Position numbers and translations under genes: made by a program. Shown one piece after another: positions 46,008 to 55,800 of a stretch of DNA of 64,000 nt. The first letter of the stretch is position 1. Each line of letters begins with the position of its first letter. The stretch is from Bacteroidaceae bacterium (GTDB lineage Bacteria; Bacteroidota; Bacteroidia; Bacteroidales; Bacteroidaceae), in NCBI GenBank assembly GCA_016292545.1, contig JAEDIG010000001.1, positions 5,579 to 69,578 of the forward strand, given 5' to 3'. A model generated the notes under the pieces. It searched no databases. It was not told the origin of the DNA and saw nothing but the letters and a program-made list of their open reading frames with translations.

Positions 46008-46898
46008 ATGACCGTCATTACAGTAATTGTAACATACAACCGCCGCCAGCTGCTCATCCAATGTGTGGAGGCCGTGCGCCGCAACCGGCCGGAGAAGATT
46101 ATCGTGGTGAACAACGGAAGCACCGACGGCACACGCGAATGGCTCGACGAGCAAACAGACCTCCACGTAATCCATCAGGAGAACGTGGGCGGATCGGGCG
46201 GATTCTGCAGGGGCATGCAGGAGGCACTCGATATGGGTGGAGACGCCATCTGGTGTATGGACGACGACGTGCGCCCCCACGATGATTGCCTCAGCAACAT
46301 GAGGCCCTATATGGACAGCTTCAATGCAGGCATCATTGCCCCCCGGCGGCTGATGGATGGCAAGGTGTTCACCAACGACTTCTGCCGCTATAACCTCTAC
46401 AATCCCATAGCCTCGCTCTATGCCGACCGCATCAAGCACAAAAGGGTGGACAATCCCATCGACATTGCCGGCACCGCCTTTGAGGGACTGTTTGTGCGTC
46501 GCGACGTGGTGGAACAGATCGGGCTGCCCAACAAGGACCTTTTCATCTTCTGCGACGACACCGACTTCTGCCTGCGTGCCTATCTCTGCGGTTACCGCAT
46601 CCTGTATGTGCCCCATGCACTCATGGACAAGGCGAACCTTGCGGGCAAGGACACATGGTCGGAAAGACAGCAAAAGAAGAAGTGGAAACGGTTCTACCAG
46701 ATTCGCAACTCCACCTATCTCAACCATCATTACGGACAAAACTGGATGGTGCGCTATCTGCGCGGACTCATGACGCTTTCCGGCTATGTGCTGACGGCCC
46801 TGTTCACGGCCCCATTCTGTAGCGGCTACAGCCTGTGCGACATCCCCCGTTTCTGGAAGGCCTACAAGGATGGAATCAACGAATGGCTGGGCCGATAG
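46008..46898 (+). CDS. GT2 glycosyltransferase, rhamnosyl/galactofuranosyl-transferase type
   Basis: The protein is 296 residues. VIVTYNRRQLLIQCVEAV and VVNNGSTDGT form the nucleotide-sugar pocket. The metal motif is MDDDV, and FIFCDDTDFCLRAYLCGYRI is the acceptor and catalytic-base region typical of GlfT/RfbF-like enzymes. It probably adds a sugar (rhamnose or Galf are typical for the subfamily) to LPS or another glycan. It lies 30 bp after the kinase gene. The 3' end overlaps the HhH gene by 29 nt. Confidence 0.88.
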   Translation: MTVITVIVTYNRRQLLIQCVEAVRRNRPEKIIVVNNGSTDGTREWLDEQTDLHVIHQENVGGSGGFCRGMQEALDMGGDAIWCMDDDVRPHDDCLSNMRPYMDSFNAGIIAPRRLMDGKVFTNDFCRYNLYNPIASLYADRIKHKRVDNPIDIAGTAFEGLFVRRDVVEQIGLPNKDLFIFCDDTDFCLRAYLCGYRILYVPHALMDKANLAGKDTWSERQQKKKWKRFYQIRNSTYLNHHYGQNWMVRYLRGLMTLSGYVLTALFTAPFCSGYSLCDIPRFWKAYKDGINEWLGR

Positions 46899-48879
46899 TG
46901 GCACCAGGCTTCGGTCTGTGGTTTGTCTCTTCATTCTATGGCTGCTTCTGGCCACACCTGTCCACAGCCAGGATTCCCTGTCGGTCTATACCTGGGAGGA
47001 CTTCGTGGAAGAATACACCGACGACGAGGAACACACCGAGGATGAAGCCTGGGAGGCCAGGCTGGAGGAACTGAGGCAGCTCCACGAGCAACCCCTCAAC
47101 ATCAACACGGCCACAGTGGACGAACTGCTGCAGCTTCCCTTCCTCACCGAAAGGCAAATCGAACAAATCCATGCCGACATCTATCTGAACGGAGCCATCC
47201 GCCACCTGGGGATGCTGCGGTTGCTGCGGTCGATGGACGATGACACATGGCGCAAGCTCCTGCTCTTCGTATATGCAGGAGAGCCTCAGCCCAGAGAGGA
47301 GACACTGAAAGAAAAGCTACTGCACGGCATCCGCCACACGTTTTCCTCCCGCACCGACATTCCCCTCTATTACCGCAAAGGCTTTGTGGTGCCCGATGGA
47401 TATGCCGGCGACCCGCTCTACCACCGGATGAAATACCAGCTCTCGGGCAGCAGGCATCTGGCAGCCGGATTCCGCATTGAGAAGGATCCGGGCGAACGCT
47501 ACTACGACACCTATGGGGCCTATGTAATGCTCGCCAGTCTGGGCAAGATGGACAAGATGGTGGCAGGCGACTACCGGGCCGGCTTTGGCGAGGGCATCGT
47601 GATGGGAGCCAACGGAAACGCCTGGGGCAGCAAAAGCATGCCGCCCTCCCACCAGCAGACGGGCCTCCGCCCCATGACCTCGATGGACGAGACACGCTTC
47701 CTGCGGGGAGCAGCAGCCTCTTTCCTGCTGGGCAGGCACTGGGACCTCACGCTGATAACCTCCCACAGAAGACTGGATGCCACACTCGATGAAGACGGGC
47801 ATGTGCGCACACTTCTCCAGACAGGGCTCCACCGGACAGCCAGCGAGCGCGAAAGGCAACGCAATGTGTCGGCCTCTCTGGCAGGCGGCCATCTGGGCTG
47901 GAAACACGGAGGCTGGAAGGCCGGATGCACGGGTTACTACCAGCAGTTCTCGCGCCCCCTTTACCCCGGCGACCAGCTCTACAGGCGCATCTATCCGTGT
48001 GGCCGTCGCTTTGGTGTGGCAGGCCTCCACTATGCCTATTCCTCCTACCTTATACAAGCGGCCGGAGAAACAGCCTACAGTACATCCCGCCACGGATGGG
48101 CCACCCTCAACCGTGCGGAATGGCAGTTCCACCGCAAGTGGAACGCCTGCGTATTGCAGCGTTTCTACAGCTACCGCTACCACTCCTTCCATTCGGGAGC
48201 CTTTGGCGAAAACAGCCAGAACCAGAACGAGTCGGGCCTTCTGCTTCGCCTCAAAGGGCATCCGTGGCCCCGCTGGCAGCTGCTGGCCTACGCGGATTTC
48301 TTCTATCATCCATGGCCTCGCTACCAGCTGCTGAAGAGCAGCCGTGGGGAAGACCTCTCGGGCCAGCTGCAATGGCAATGCACACCCGCCCATCTGCTGG
48401 AAGCCCGCTATCAGTACAAGCGGAAAATGTATGCCGACGGCTATCTTGCCCACCATCGCACCAAGCTCCGCTGGACAGCCACCCCACATCGTTCATGCAT
48501 CTGGCAGACCACCCTCCTCTTCCATCGGGTTGAAGGCCGCAACGGCTGGGGCCTGCAACAGACAGCCCGTGCCGACATCCCGCAATGGCGACTGCGGCTG
48601 AACGCCTCTTGTGCCGCCTTCCTCACCGACGGCTACGACTGCCGACTGGCCTTCTACGACCCTCCGCTCTATGCCTCCATCTGCACAGCCACATATTTTG
48701 GCCAGGGCATCGTGCCCTCCTTCTCCTGCCGCTGGACCTCGGCAGACAGCCATTGGATGGTGGAGGCCAAATACCGCTGTTGCAGATATTTCGACCGCCA
48801 TGTCCAGAGTTCTGGCCTGCAGACCATCATGGGGCCATGGAAGCAGGACACCAGCATAGGGCTGGTGGTCAGATGGTGA
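46870..48879 (+). CDS. outer-membrane beta-barrel-like protein with N-terminal helix-hairpin-helix domain
   Basis: The protein is 669 residues with a signal peptide (LRSVVCLFILWLLLATPVHS). After an acidic stretch comes a ComEA-like helix-hairpin-helix (LNINTATVDELLQLPFLTER). The rest (about 150-669) alternates short amphipathic strands ending in aromatic residues and looks like an outer-membrane barrel, finishing SIGLVVRW. Proteins of this layout are widespread in Bacteroidota and uncharacterised. The HhH domain suggests DNA contact at the periplasmic side, perhaps DNA uptake, but this is inference. The gene overlaps the glycosyltransferase by 29 nt. Confidence 0.8.
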   Translation: MESTNGWADSGTRLRSVVCLFILWLLLATPVHSQDSLSVYTWEDFVEEYTDDEEHTEDEAWEARLEELRQLHEQPLNINTATVDELLQLPFLTERQIEQIHADIYLNGAIRHLGMLRLLRSMDDDTWRKLLLFVYAGEPQPREETLKEKLLHGIRHTFSSRTDIPLYYRKGFVVPDGYAGDPLYHRMKYQLSGSRHLAAGFRIEKDPGERYYDTYGAYVMLASLGKMDKMVAGDYRAGFGEGIVMGANGNAWGSKSMPPSHQQTGLRPMTSMDETRFLRGAAASFLLGRHWDLTLITSHRRLDATLDEDGHVRTLLQTGLHRTASERERQRNVSASLAGGHLGWKHGGWKAGCTGYYQQFSRPLYPGDQLYRRIYPCGRRFGVAGLHYAYSSYLIQAAGETAYSTSRHGWATLNRAEWQFHRKWNACVLQRFYSYRYHSFHSGAFGENSQNQNESGLLLRLKGHPWPRWQLLAYADFFYHPWPRYQLLKSSRGEDLSGQLQWQCTPAHLLEARYQYKRKMYADGYLAHHRTKLRWTATPHRSCIWQTTLLFHRVEGRNGWGLQQTARADIPQWRLRLNASCAAFLTDGYDCRLAFYDPPLYASICTATYFGQGIVPSFSCRWTSADSHWMVEAKYRCCRYFDRHVQSSGLQTIMGPWKQDTSIGLVVRW

Positions 48880-49891
48880 GCCTGGAGGAGATTGCCGAAG
48901 AGATGCGGGTGAGGGGCACAGAGGCGCACCAGGACAGCAACACCAGCATGGGATAGATAAGGAAAGGATAGCGGAAACTGTAGACAAACGGAGAGAAAAG
49001 GTAATAGGCAAAGAAGGTGTGGCAGAGCCATAGGGACGTGGACTGCCGGCCCATGGCCAAAAGAAAGGCACTGGGGCGGCGCGGTGCGATGACGCACCAG
49101 AGCAGCACGAACAGGCAGGCGAACACGGGGTTGGGCAGCACCCATCCCATCGACATGCGAAGCACACACAGCAAAAGGAGTGCAAGCCCCGCCAGCCTGC
49201 GCGACCGCAGTCCCAGACGGGCGTGCATGAAAGCCCGGAACCTGGAGGGAATGTGGTGGATGTGGCTCAATGCCCCACATAGGAACACCAGAAGCAGCTG
49301 CGCCACCTCATTGGCCAGGCTGAGCAGGGCACAATGGTCGAACCACGGTGCATAGAGGCGGTAGGATACATCGGAAAGCAGATAAAGCAGCACAGCCATG
49401 CCCGATGTGACAGCGCATCCACGGCGGGCATAAAGGGCACGGAAAAGCAGCGGAGACACCAGAGACAACACCACATAGGGGCGCAGGAACCACCACTCGT
49501 GGTTGTAGGAGCAGCTCCATCCCACCATGTTCAGGCAGAAATCCCACACACCACCGGGATAAACCTGCGGTTTCAGCAGGCATCCCAGTGCCACAAAAGG
49601 CAACAGCACCACCCAATAATGGATGTAAAGCGGAACCAGACGGAGAGCGGCACGGGAAAAACCGAATCCCCTCTTTTCTGCACTGGCAGCCAGTCCGTAG
49701 CCACTCAGGAAGATGTAGACATACACACACCAGGCAGCCACACGGCTCATGGCATACACCAATGGCAGCCCTCCAGGAAAATGCAGCAACGTGATGCACG
49801 AGGCCACGCGCTCCGGTGTGTTGAAGAGGTGAAGGAACAGCATCATCAGAATGGCTATTCCCTTGAGCTGGAGGCTGTCGGTCCGTGTCAT
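48869..49891 (-). CDS. acyltransferase family 3 membrane protein
   Basis: The 340-residue polytopic protein begins MTRTDSLQLKGIAILMMLFLHLF, the standard start of acyltransferase-3 proteins, with His in the first helix. About ten hydrophobic segments follow, including CVYVYIFLSGYGLAA and a final pair near LIYPMLVLLSWCASVPL. Such enzymes O-acylate surface glycans from the cytoplasmic side. It is 30 bp downstream of the beta-helix gene on the same strand. The 3' end overlaps the HhH gene by 11 bp (convergent). Confidence 0.88.
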   Translation of the reverse strand: MTRTDSLQLKGIAILMMLFLHLFNTPERVASCITLLHFPGGLPLVYAMSRVAAWCVYVYIFLSGYGLAASAEKRGFGFSRAALRLVPLYIHYWVVLLPFVALGCLLKPQVYPGGVWDFCLNMVGWSCSYNHEWWFLRPYVVLSLVSPLLFRALYARRGCAVTSGMAVLLYLLSDVSYRLYAPWFDHCALLSLANEVAQLLLVFLCGALSHIHHIPSRFRAFMHARLGLRSRRLAGLALLLLCVLRMSMGWVLPNPVFACLFVLLWCVIAPRRPSAFLLAMGRQSTSLWLCHTFFAYYLFSPFVYSFRYPFLIYPMLVLLSWCASVPLTRISSAISSRLTI

Positions 49892-49921
49892 GATCCTCTA
49901 TCCCTTGCAGACGACGGTGCG

Positions 49922-51946
49922 TCAATCCTTTCCGGAAAAGTGGTTCAGGCGTGCCACATACTGACGCGCGTGGCGGTAGGTGCTCTCCACCTTGCCGTTG
50001 ATTACGTGGCCGAAACCCTTCTTTGCCCCCGGAATGAACGAGGTGTTGACTATGTGGTGGATTTCAATGCCGTTGTTGCAAGGCACCTCCACGGAATTCT
50101 CCAGCCTGATGTCGTGTATCAGCACATCATAGATTCCTATGCCAAAAGCCCTGTGGGAGCGCACATGGTCGGCCACCTTGTATGCGGCATAACCGTTGCG
50201 TGTGCCGTTTTCACTCATGAACACACTTTGCGTGCCTGCATCGTAGGGTGTCTCGCACTGATAAAAGTAGACAAGACCGTTTTCGCCGTTCCACAGCGTC
50301 TGGTACTTCTGGAAATGTTCATTGAAGAGCCCGTAGATGGTGATGTTGTTCCCGTTGACCACCAGTCCATGGTTGGCCGTGTTCACATCCCACCCCACGG
50401 AGTTCTTCACGCCGTGGTCGGCACGCCAAATCCAGAAATGGTCCCCCACCACATCGTTGCTGTTGATTTCGAGTGCGGTGTCTACATGTGTCTTCCGGGG
50501 CACAAAGCCTCCGATGCGGAAAAACATATCGGAGAGGACAATGGGATTCTGGCTGTGTCTTCTGGTCGTGCCCTTGTCCCCCACCTTCAGGAGCGTGCGT
50601 GTGGAATGATGGGCATCAAAGAGTATGGACGCCAACCGCACGCCATCGATGTCGTCAATCTTTATGGCCACCTCCGCACCATCCGGCGGAACGATAGTAG
50701 CCCATCCCAGTCCCATGACAATGGTGCCTGGAACCGACACGACGAGCGGCTGGTCCAGCAGATATATGCCTGGGGTCAGCAGCAGGTGCTTCCCTTTGGC
50801 AAGCGCGGCATTCATTTCGGCGGCTGTGGTGGAAGGTTTGGCCACAAGAAACGAGTCCAGCACGTCCAGCACATCGCCCTCGCCCATCGATGCGGCTGTG
50901 TACGACACGCCCTTGCTACTCTGCCGGATGGCCGGACGGAACACCTTGTAGCGGCCGTCATCACCCATGAAGAGGAACGGTTTCTCGCTGACCAGCGGGG
51001 TATAGGTCTCAAATGTCACATTCCCGCCTTTGTCCCAGTCGGAGTCCACATAAGTATCCTTCGCAGCCTGCTCACCCAGTTCCACGCCTGTGAAGACAAA
51101 GTTGTAGGCCCCCTCGGTAAATCTCCCGCGCCCCTGTCGGAGCAGGCTGTTGCGTGTAAACCATTGCTGCTGTCCGTCAGATCCCACAGGCGCGTCAAAG
51201 ATGCAGTCAGCCGTAAAGCCGCCGCTCACCCAACCGTTTTTCCATTGGTTCCTGACCGTTCGCTGCGAGTAGATTCTGCGGAACGGGGCAGCCTGCGACA
51301 CTGCCCAGTTGAACATCTTGTCATGCTCATACGAAGCTTCACCCACGACAGAAAGGTTCTCCAGCGACCGCCAGAACGTGCAGGTTCCGTTGTCGTTTGC
51401 CAGATGGGGAGGTGTGTGTATGTTGTCGATCTTCACATCGAACGGCACTTTACCCAGTCCTGCCACATGGGTGTAGAACCCCACGTTGAACAATCCTGCC
51501 GATGTGTAATCACCAGGCTTGAACATCAGCGCGTAGCGCCCCGTCCCCATCTCGGCACGAAACATCTCCTTATGTATGGCAGCTATGTCCTTGCCGATGG
51601 CCTCGGGTGAATCCTGTGGGCTGTAGATATGCACGTCATCGCCAAACAGTTCCTGTTCGGCCGACATCTGTGCCACAGTGTCGCCCTTCTCGTCGAGCAC
51701 CAGATAATAATAGGAATAAGGGCTCCCCTTTGCCTTTTTGTCCACGAATTCTGTTTTCTTTGTGGTGCCTATGGCACGATATTCCGCATACCGGCCGTTC
51801 GACCGCATCACGGTGTATTTACCTGGCTTTCCGTCGAATGAGATTGTAATGCAGTTTTTACCGGGACGGACACCTGCAGATGCCGTTGTCGCCCCCATCA
51901 GCAAGGCGGCCACACAAAGGCCTGTCACATATTTCGAGCGTTTCAT
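49922..51946 (-). CDS. secreted GH55-like beta-helix protein
   Basis: This 674-residue protein starts at MKRSKYVTGLCVAALL (an alternative ATG lies 12 nt upstream), with a signal peptide cleaved near ASAG. After an N-terminal beta domain it shows segments typical of GH55-like, right-handed beta-helix proteins: RYALMFKPGDY, VGFYTHVAGLGKVPFDV, TFWRSLENLSVVG, NWAVSQAAPFRRIY and GWVSGGFTADC. GH55 members are beta-1,3-glucanases. This family is often annotated vaguely ('adenylyl cyclase' or 'coagulation factor 5/8') and its substrate here is unknown. It is followed by the acyltransferase gene. Confidence 0.72.
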   Translation of the reverse strand: MKRSKYVTGLCVAALLMGATTASAGVRPGKNCITISFDGKPGKYTVMRSNGRYAEYRAIGTTKKTEFVDKKAKGSPYSYYYLVLDEKGDTVAQMSAEQELFGDDVHIYSPQDSPEAIGKDIAAIHKEMFRAEMGTGRYALMFKPGDYTSAGLFNVGFYTHVAGLGKVPFDVKIDNIHTPPHLANDNGTCTFWRSLENLSVVGEASYEHDKMFNWAVSQAAPFRRIYSQRTVRNQWKNGWVSGGFTADCIFDAPVGSDGQQQWFTRNSLLRQGRGRFTEGAYNFVFTGVELGEQAAKDTYVDSDWDKGGNVTFETYTPLVSEKPFLFMGDDGRYKVFRPAIRQSSKGVSYTAASMGEGDVLDVLDSFLVAKPSTTAAEMNAALAKGKHLLLTPGIYLLDQPLVVSVPGTIVMGLGWATIVPPDGAEVAIKIDDIDGVRLASILFDAHHSTRTLLKVGDKGTTRRHSQNPIVLSDMFFRIGGFVPRKTHVDTALEINSNDVVGDHFWIWRADHGVKNSVGWDVNTANHGLVVNGNNITIYGLFNEHFQKYQTLWNGENGLVYFYQCETPYDAGTQSVFMSENGTRNGYAAYKVADHVRSHRAFGIGIYDVLIHDIRLENSVEVPCNNGIEIHHIVNTSFIPGAKKGFGHVINGKVESTYRHARQYVARLNHFSGKD

Positions 51947-52523
51947 GTCATTGAACATATATATATTTTTTTACTTTGTAATAATCATCGGTGTTCCCAC
52001 CCATCATCTTTAAGAGCATGCCTCAATCGTCAACAAACAATGCTCCACCTGTCGTTTCTTCTTCAATTATTTGGCAAAAATAAATAAAAATAATTTATTT
52101 ACCCTTATTCCGCACAACCTTTTTGCTCAAACCAGACAATCTTTTAACATTTGGCCCGGTTCTCGTAGCGTTGTCCAACGGACTGGTTGCGGAGGTTCAA
52201 CGTCTGAATTGCCGTGGAGGGAAAAAGACAAGAATTCCGAGAAACGAATTGCCATAAAACGACATTAGTTAGCAAAACAAGTCAGTTTTTGTTCCAAAAT
52301 TGAGCCAAAACACCCTTTTGGCATCATTAAATTGCAGATTCTCGTCCATTTATGTGAGAGTCTACATTTATTTTTATATCTTTGTGGCCAAATACTGACA
52401 ATTCTTTCTAAGAAAAGTCTATAAGGATAAGAATGATTTCTGATGTTAGCAGTTAAAGAAAAGCATTTTAAGTCCGTTAAGACTGACGCTTCATTGTATA
52501 ATGGGCAACCGACGACAAACCGA
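51947..52523. other. AT-rich boundary region without a supported gene
   Basis: Base composition changes here from GC-rich to AT-rich. A TATTTTTG element on the minus strand (52082-52075) may serve the beta-helix gene. TATCTTTG at 52377-52384 (+) may have served the UpxY-like remnant and would leave a leader of about 140 nt. Short open frames in the region have no recognisable product. Confidence 0.5.
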
Positions 52524-52799
52524 ATGAAGAAGCCAAGTTCACTTGGATTATGCCGAGGTGCGAAGGAGGAAGGCAACAGCCAACCGACTGACACCGGCTC
52601 GATGTGTCACAGTGCAGAAGTTACATCCAGCACGCCCCCCATCTTGAAATGCAAGGATGGGGTGTTGGTAGAGAATGTGCCTACAGAAAACAAGCAATGG
52701 CTTGTCCTTCGTGTGTCTTATGGTAGAATTTTCAAGGCAAAGACGTTAGTTGTAGGCAAAGGTTATAAAATTAGTAAATGGTGCATAAATACAGCATAG
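52524..52799 (+). pseudogene. truncated UpxY/NusG-like antiterminator gene
   Basis: The 91-codon frame starts MKKPSSLGLCRGAKEEG. Near its end it has KQWLVLRVSYGRIFKAKTLV, which matches the start of the NusG N-terminal (NGN) domain of UpxY-like antiterminators that precede polysaccharide operons in Bacteroidota. The frame then breaks off after about 15 unrelated residues, and the remaining NGN and KOW regions are absent from the following DNA. The fragment probably marks a recombination point where a capsule-type locus was replaced by the defence genes. It is unlikely to be functional. Confidence 0.65.
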
Positions 52800-52893
52800 C
52801 CATATTTGCAAATTCTCGCCTTAATTCTGATTTCTTGAGAGTAAACATCTGAGAACTTTTGGTTAGCAAGAATGGGGAGATACAAAATTACAA

Positions 52894-55800
52894 ATGATAA
52901 ATCAAAACAACGATATGATAAACAACGATACACTCAAAAAAATATTATCCATATTTCTGTCCTTGAAAAAAGAATCATTACCTGAAAAAGGTGAAGGATG
53001 GGTTAATATGGCTAATTTTGGTTCTGCCTTGCTCAAGGCTGGCATTAACTATAAAGCGTTGGGATATGAAAAGCTTAATGAATTCGTTATGAAGTCTGAT
53101 GCGTTCTTAGTACATACAGATACATCTTGCAAAGTGCCTGTAAAATATATCAAGGAGAAAGAGAAACTAACAGATATTTATAGGAAACCCAGAGCTGAAC
53201 GTGCGCAATCAATATACACAGCCCCTAATGAGGTTATAAAGGTAAAGCGAAGGTTGCGTCTTGACAATAATATATTTATAGGACAGTTCGCACCTCAGAG
53301 GAATGAAGGTTGGTTTACGATAACAGATATCCGTAATACTGATTTTACAAAGATTGAAGATAAGGAACGTGGTATAAAGAATCTGTCTATCTCATTCAGA
53401 AGCAACAAGGAGTTCAACCGCTATGCATACTACAAGTTCACTTGGGTATTGCTTGGAACCGATCCTCTCAAGTTCGGTATTGACTTGCATGAGGAAATAA
53501 CACCAATTTACCCCAAAGACATTGTGAGCAGTCTTTACGAGGGCATTATGCGTTATCCTGCAGGTGCGGCAAAGAAGATTACTCGTTCGCTTGATACTCT
53601 CAAAAAGCAACTTACACAAAGCGGTAAGGAAGTATTCATCTATGAGTTGTTGCAGAATGCTAACGACTATCCTCGTCGTACAAAAATTGATGGCAAGATT
53701 CAACCTTTGCCTGTTGATGTAGAGTTCCATATTACCGAGAACTACTTAACATTCGAGCATACAGGTGAATATTTCAATCCGAAGAATATTGCAGCTATTT
53801 GTGATATAAATGATGGCGAGAAGTCTGACAATATCGAAGCCATCGGCTACAAAGGTATTGGTTTTAAGACAGTTTTCCTTGACAACGACTATGTTCTCCT
53901 AAATACGGGTAAATACACATTCAGGTTCGACAAGTCTGCTACGGATGTAATCAATACACCATGGCAGATCCTGCCAATCTGGACGGAATATAATGAGATC
54001 GATCATGAAATCAAGTCTGTATTCCGTCAGCATCCTAACGAAGAGTTTAGAGTAAAGTTCGCTCTCCAACCACGATATAAGGAAATTCTGACCGACGAAG
54101 ACAGAGATGATAACTACATCGATTTGTTTACCGATGTATTTAAATCAGAGCGCGTCATATTGTTTATCCCGAACATCAAGAAGGTTAGCATCTTTATTGA
54201 TGGTCAGGATGAACCGATTGTACGTGAGAAAGACAATAAAGATTGGTGTGTATCAGATTCTCTTGTAGATGATATTCCTGAGGACATTACAGATAAGATA
54301 AACGATGTTTTGGAAAATCCAGACTCTCTTCGTTCGGATGGTTATGAGAAAATACCTGAGAAGTACATGAACTTCCGCAAGACTGCGGTAAAGTTTGCGT
54401 GCAAGAAAGCTGAAAGAAAGTTAATGCCAGTTGATGATGCCATGCTTTATTGCTATCTGCCAGCAAAGCGGGCTGATTGGGGTTTCAATTTCCTAATGAA
54501 CACCGATATGGTGCCCAACGGACAGCGTGATGATATTGAGGATATCGAGCTCAATCACGTTATTGCTCGTATTGCAGGTAAACAGTTCTTTTATTGGATC
54601 AAGCAGCTTATTGAAAGCAAAGAATACGACCTTGACTCTATCTTTGCACTTATCCCAGACTTTGATGAGTGCAAGAAGAGACGCGTGTATAAGACGTTTA
54701 TAGAGGAGTTCCAGGAAGAATTTGAAAAACTCATAAAAGAAGAGCCTTTTGTTCCATGCGTTGATAAGGATGGTGAACAAACCTTTGAATGCATCGACAA
54801 TATTATTAACGACATGACTGGCATGACAGCGAACGGAGTCATTTCAGACGAAGACTTCATAATTCTTATGGAGTTGGGTGACTACTCCTTGCCAGTTGAC
54901 GAGTTAAGACAATCGGAGGCATTCATGGGTTTCTTGTACAAGCATTCTCCTTCGAGCCTTAATGTAAAGGTTGATGCTGTTGTAAAGAAATGTGAGGAAA
55001 CTGATTTCCAGACATGGTTGACAGTTCCCGAAAACAATACACGATTTATAAGACATTGGTTGAGTGAGGATGAACTAAACGAGTTTGCTAAGAAAAATAT
55101 ATTTATTGAATACGAAGGCGATTTGTTTACAGCAGGAAGTCTCTACTATGATTTTGACACGAATTGTAATGGAATAGGATTCTTGCGTAAATTTGTACCG
55201 CATCTTTGCGAGGCATCAAGAGCAAATTTTGAGGAAGATGAAAATTGGAAATCATTTGCAGACAAGTATTTCCTGTCTTTCTCTGCTGCGTCTATGATTA
55301 CAGATTGCATTCTATCCAATGAGGATGCTATGGCGTTGCTTAACGTGCCAAGCAATTCTGTTGCATTCTATCGTTATCTTGCAGTAAAGGAAGTTGATTT
55401 AAAGGCGAACAAGACAAAGATTCCGTACATTACTGAGGATGGTGGTGCAAGTACAGACTATACCAATTATCACTACTTCTTCAACGAAGATGCTCATGCC
55501 TTAACACGTGAGAAATGGTTGGGCGAGAATGTTATCAACGTACTATCGCATATCTATTTTGATAGCCTGGCTGATGACGAGAAAGGTAATGTAACTGCAA
55601 TATTTGCTAACCTTGGATTCAACGAATTTACCAAGGACTCCTTCATCACGACTGTCATAGTTGGCGATGCCGATTTCCGAGCAAAAGTAAACGCTGCCAT
55701 AGAAAACAATTATGTTGCCAACAAAGCATTTGTTGAATATGTGTACGGTTGTGAAGTGCAGTTGAAGGAAAACGTTTTCAAGGATTATGTCTTGCGTTGT

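Noticed and set aside
52071..52268. 65-codon frame in the AT-rich boundary region
   Set aside because: No recognisable product, no promoter at a sensible distance, and it lies in the part where island and chromosome sequences meet.
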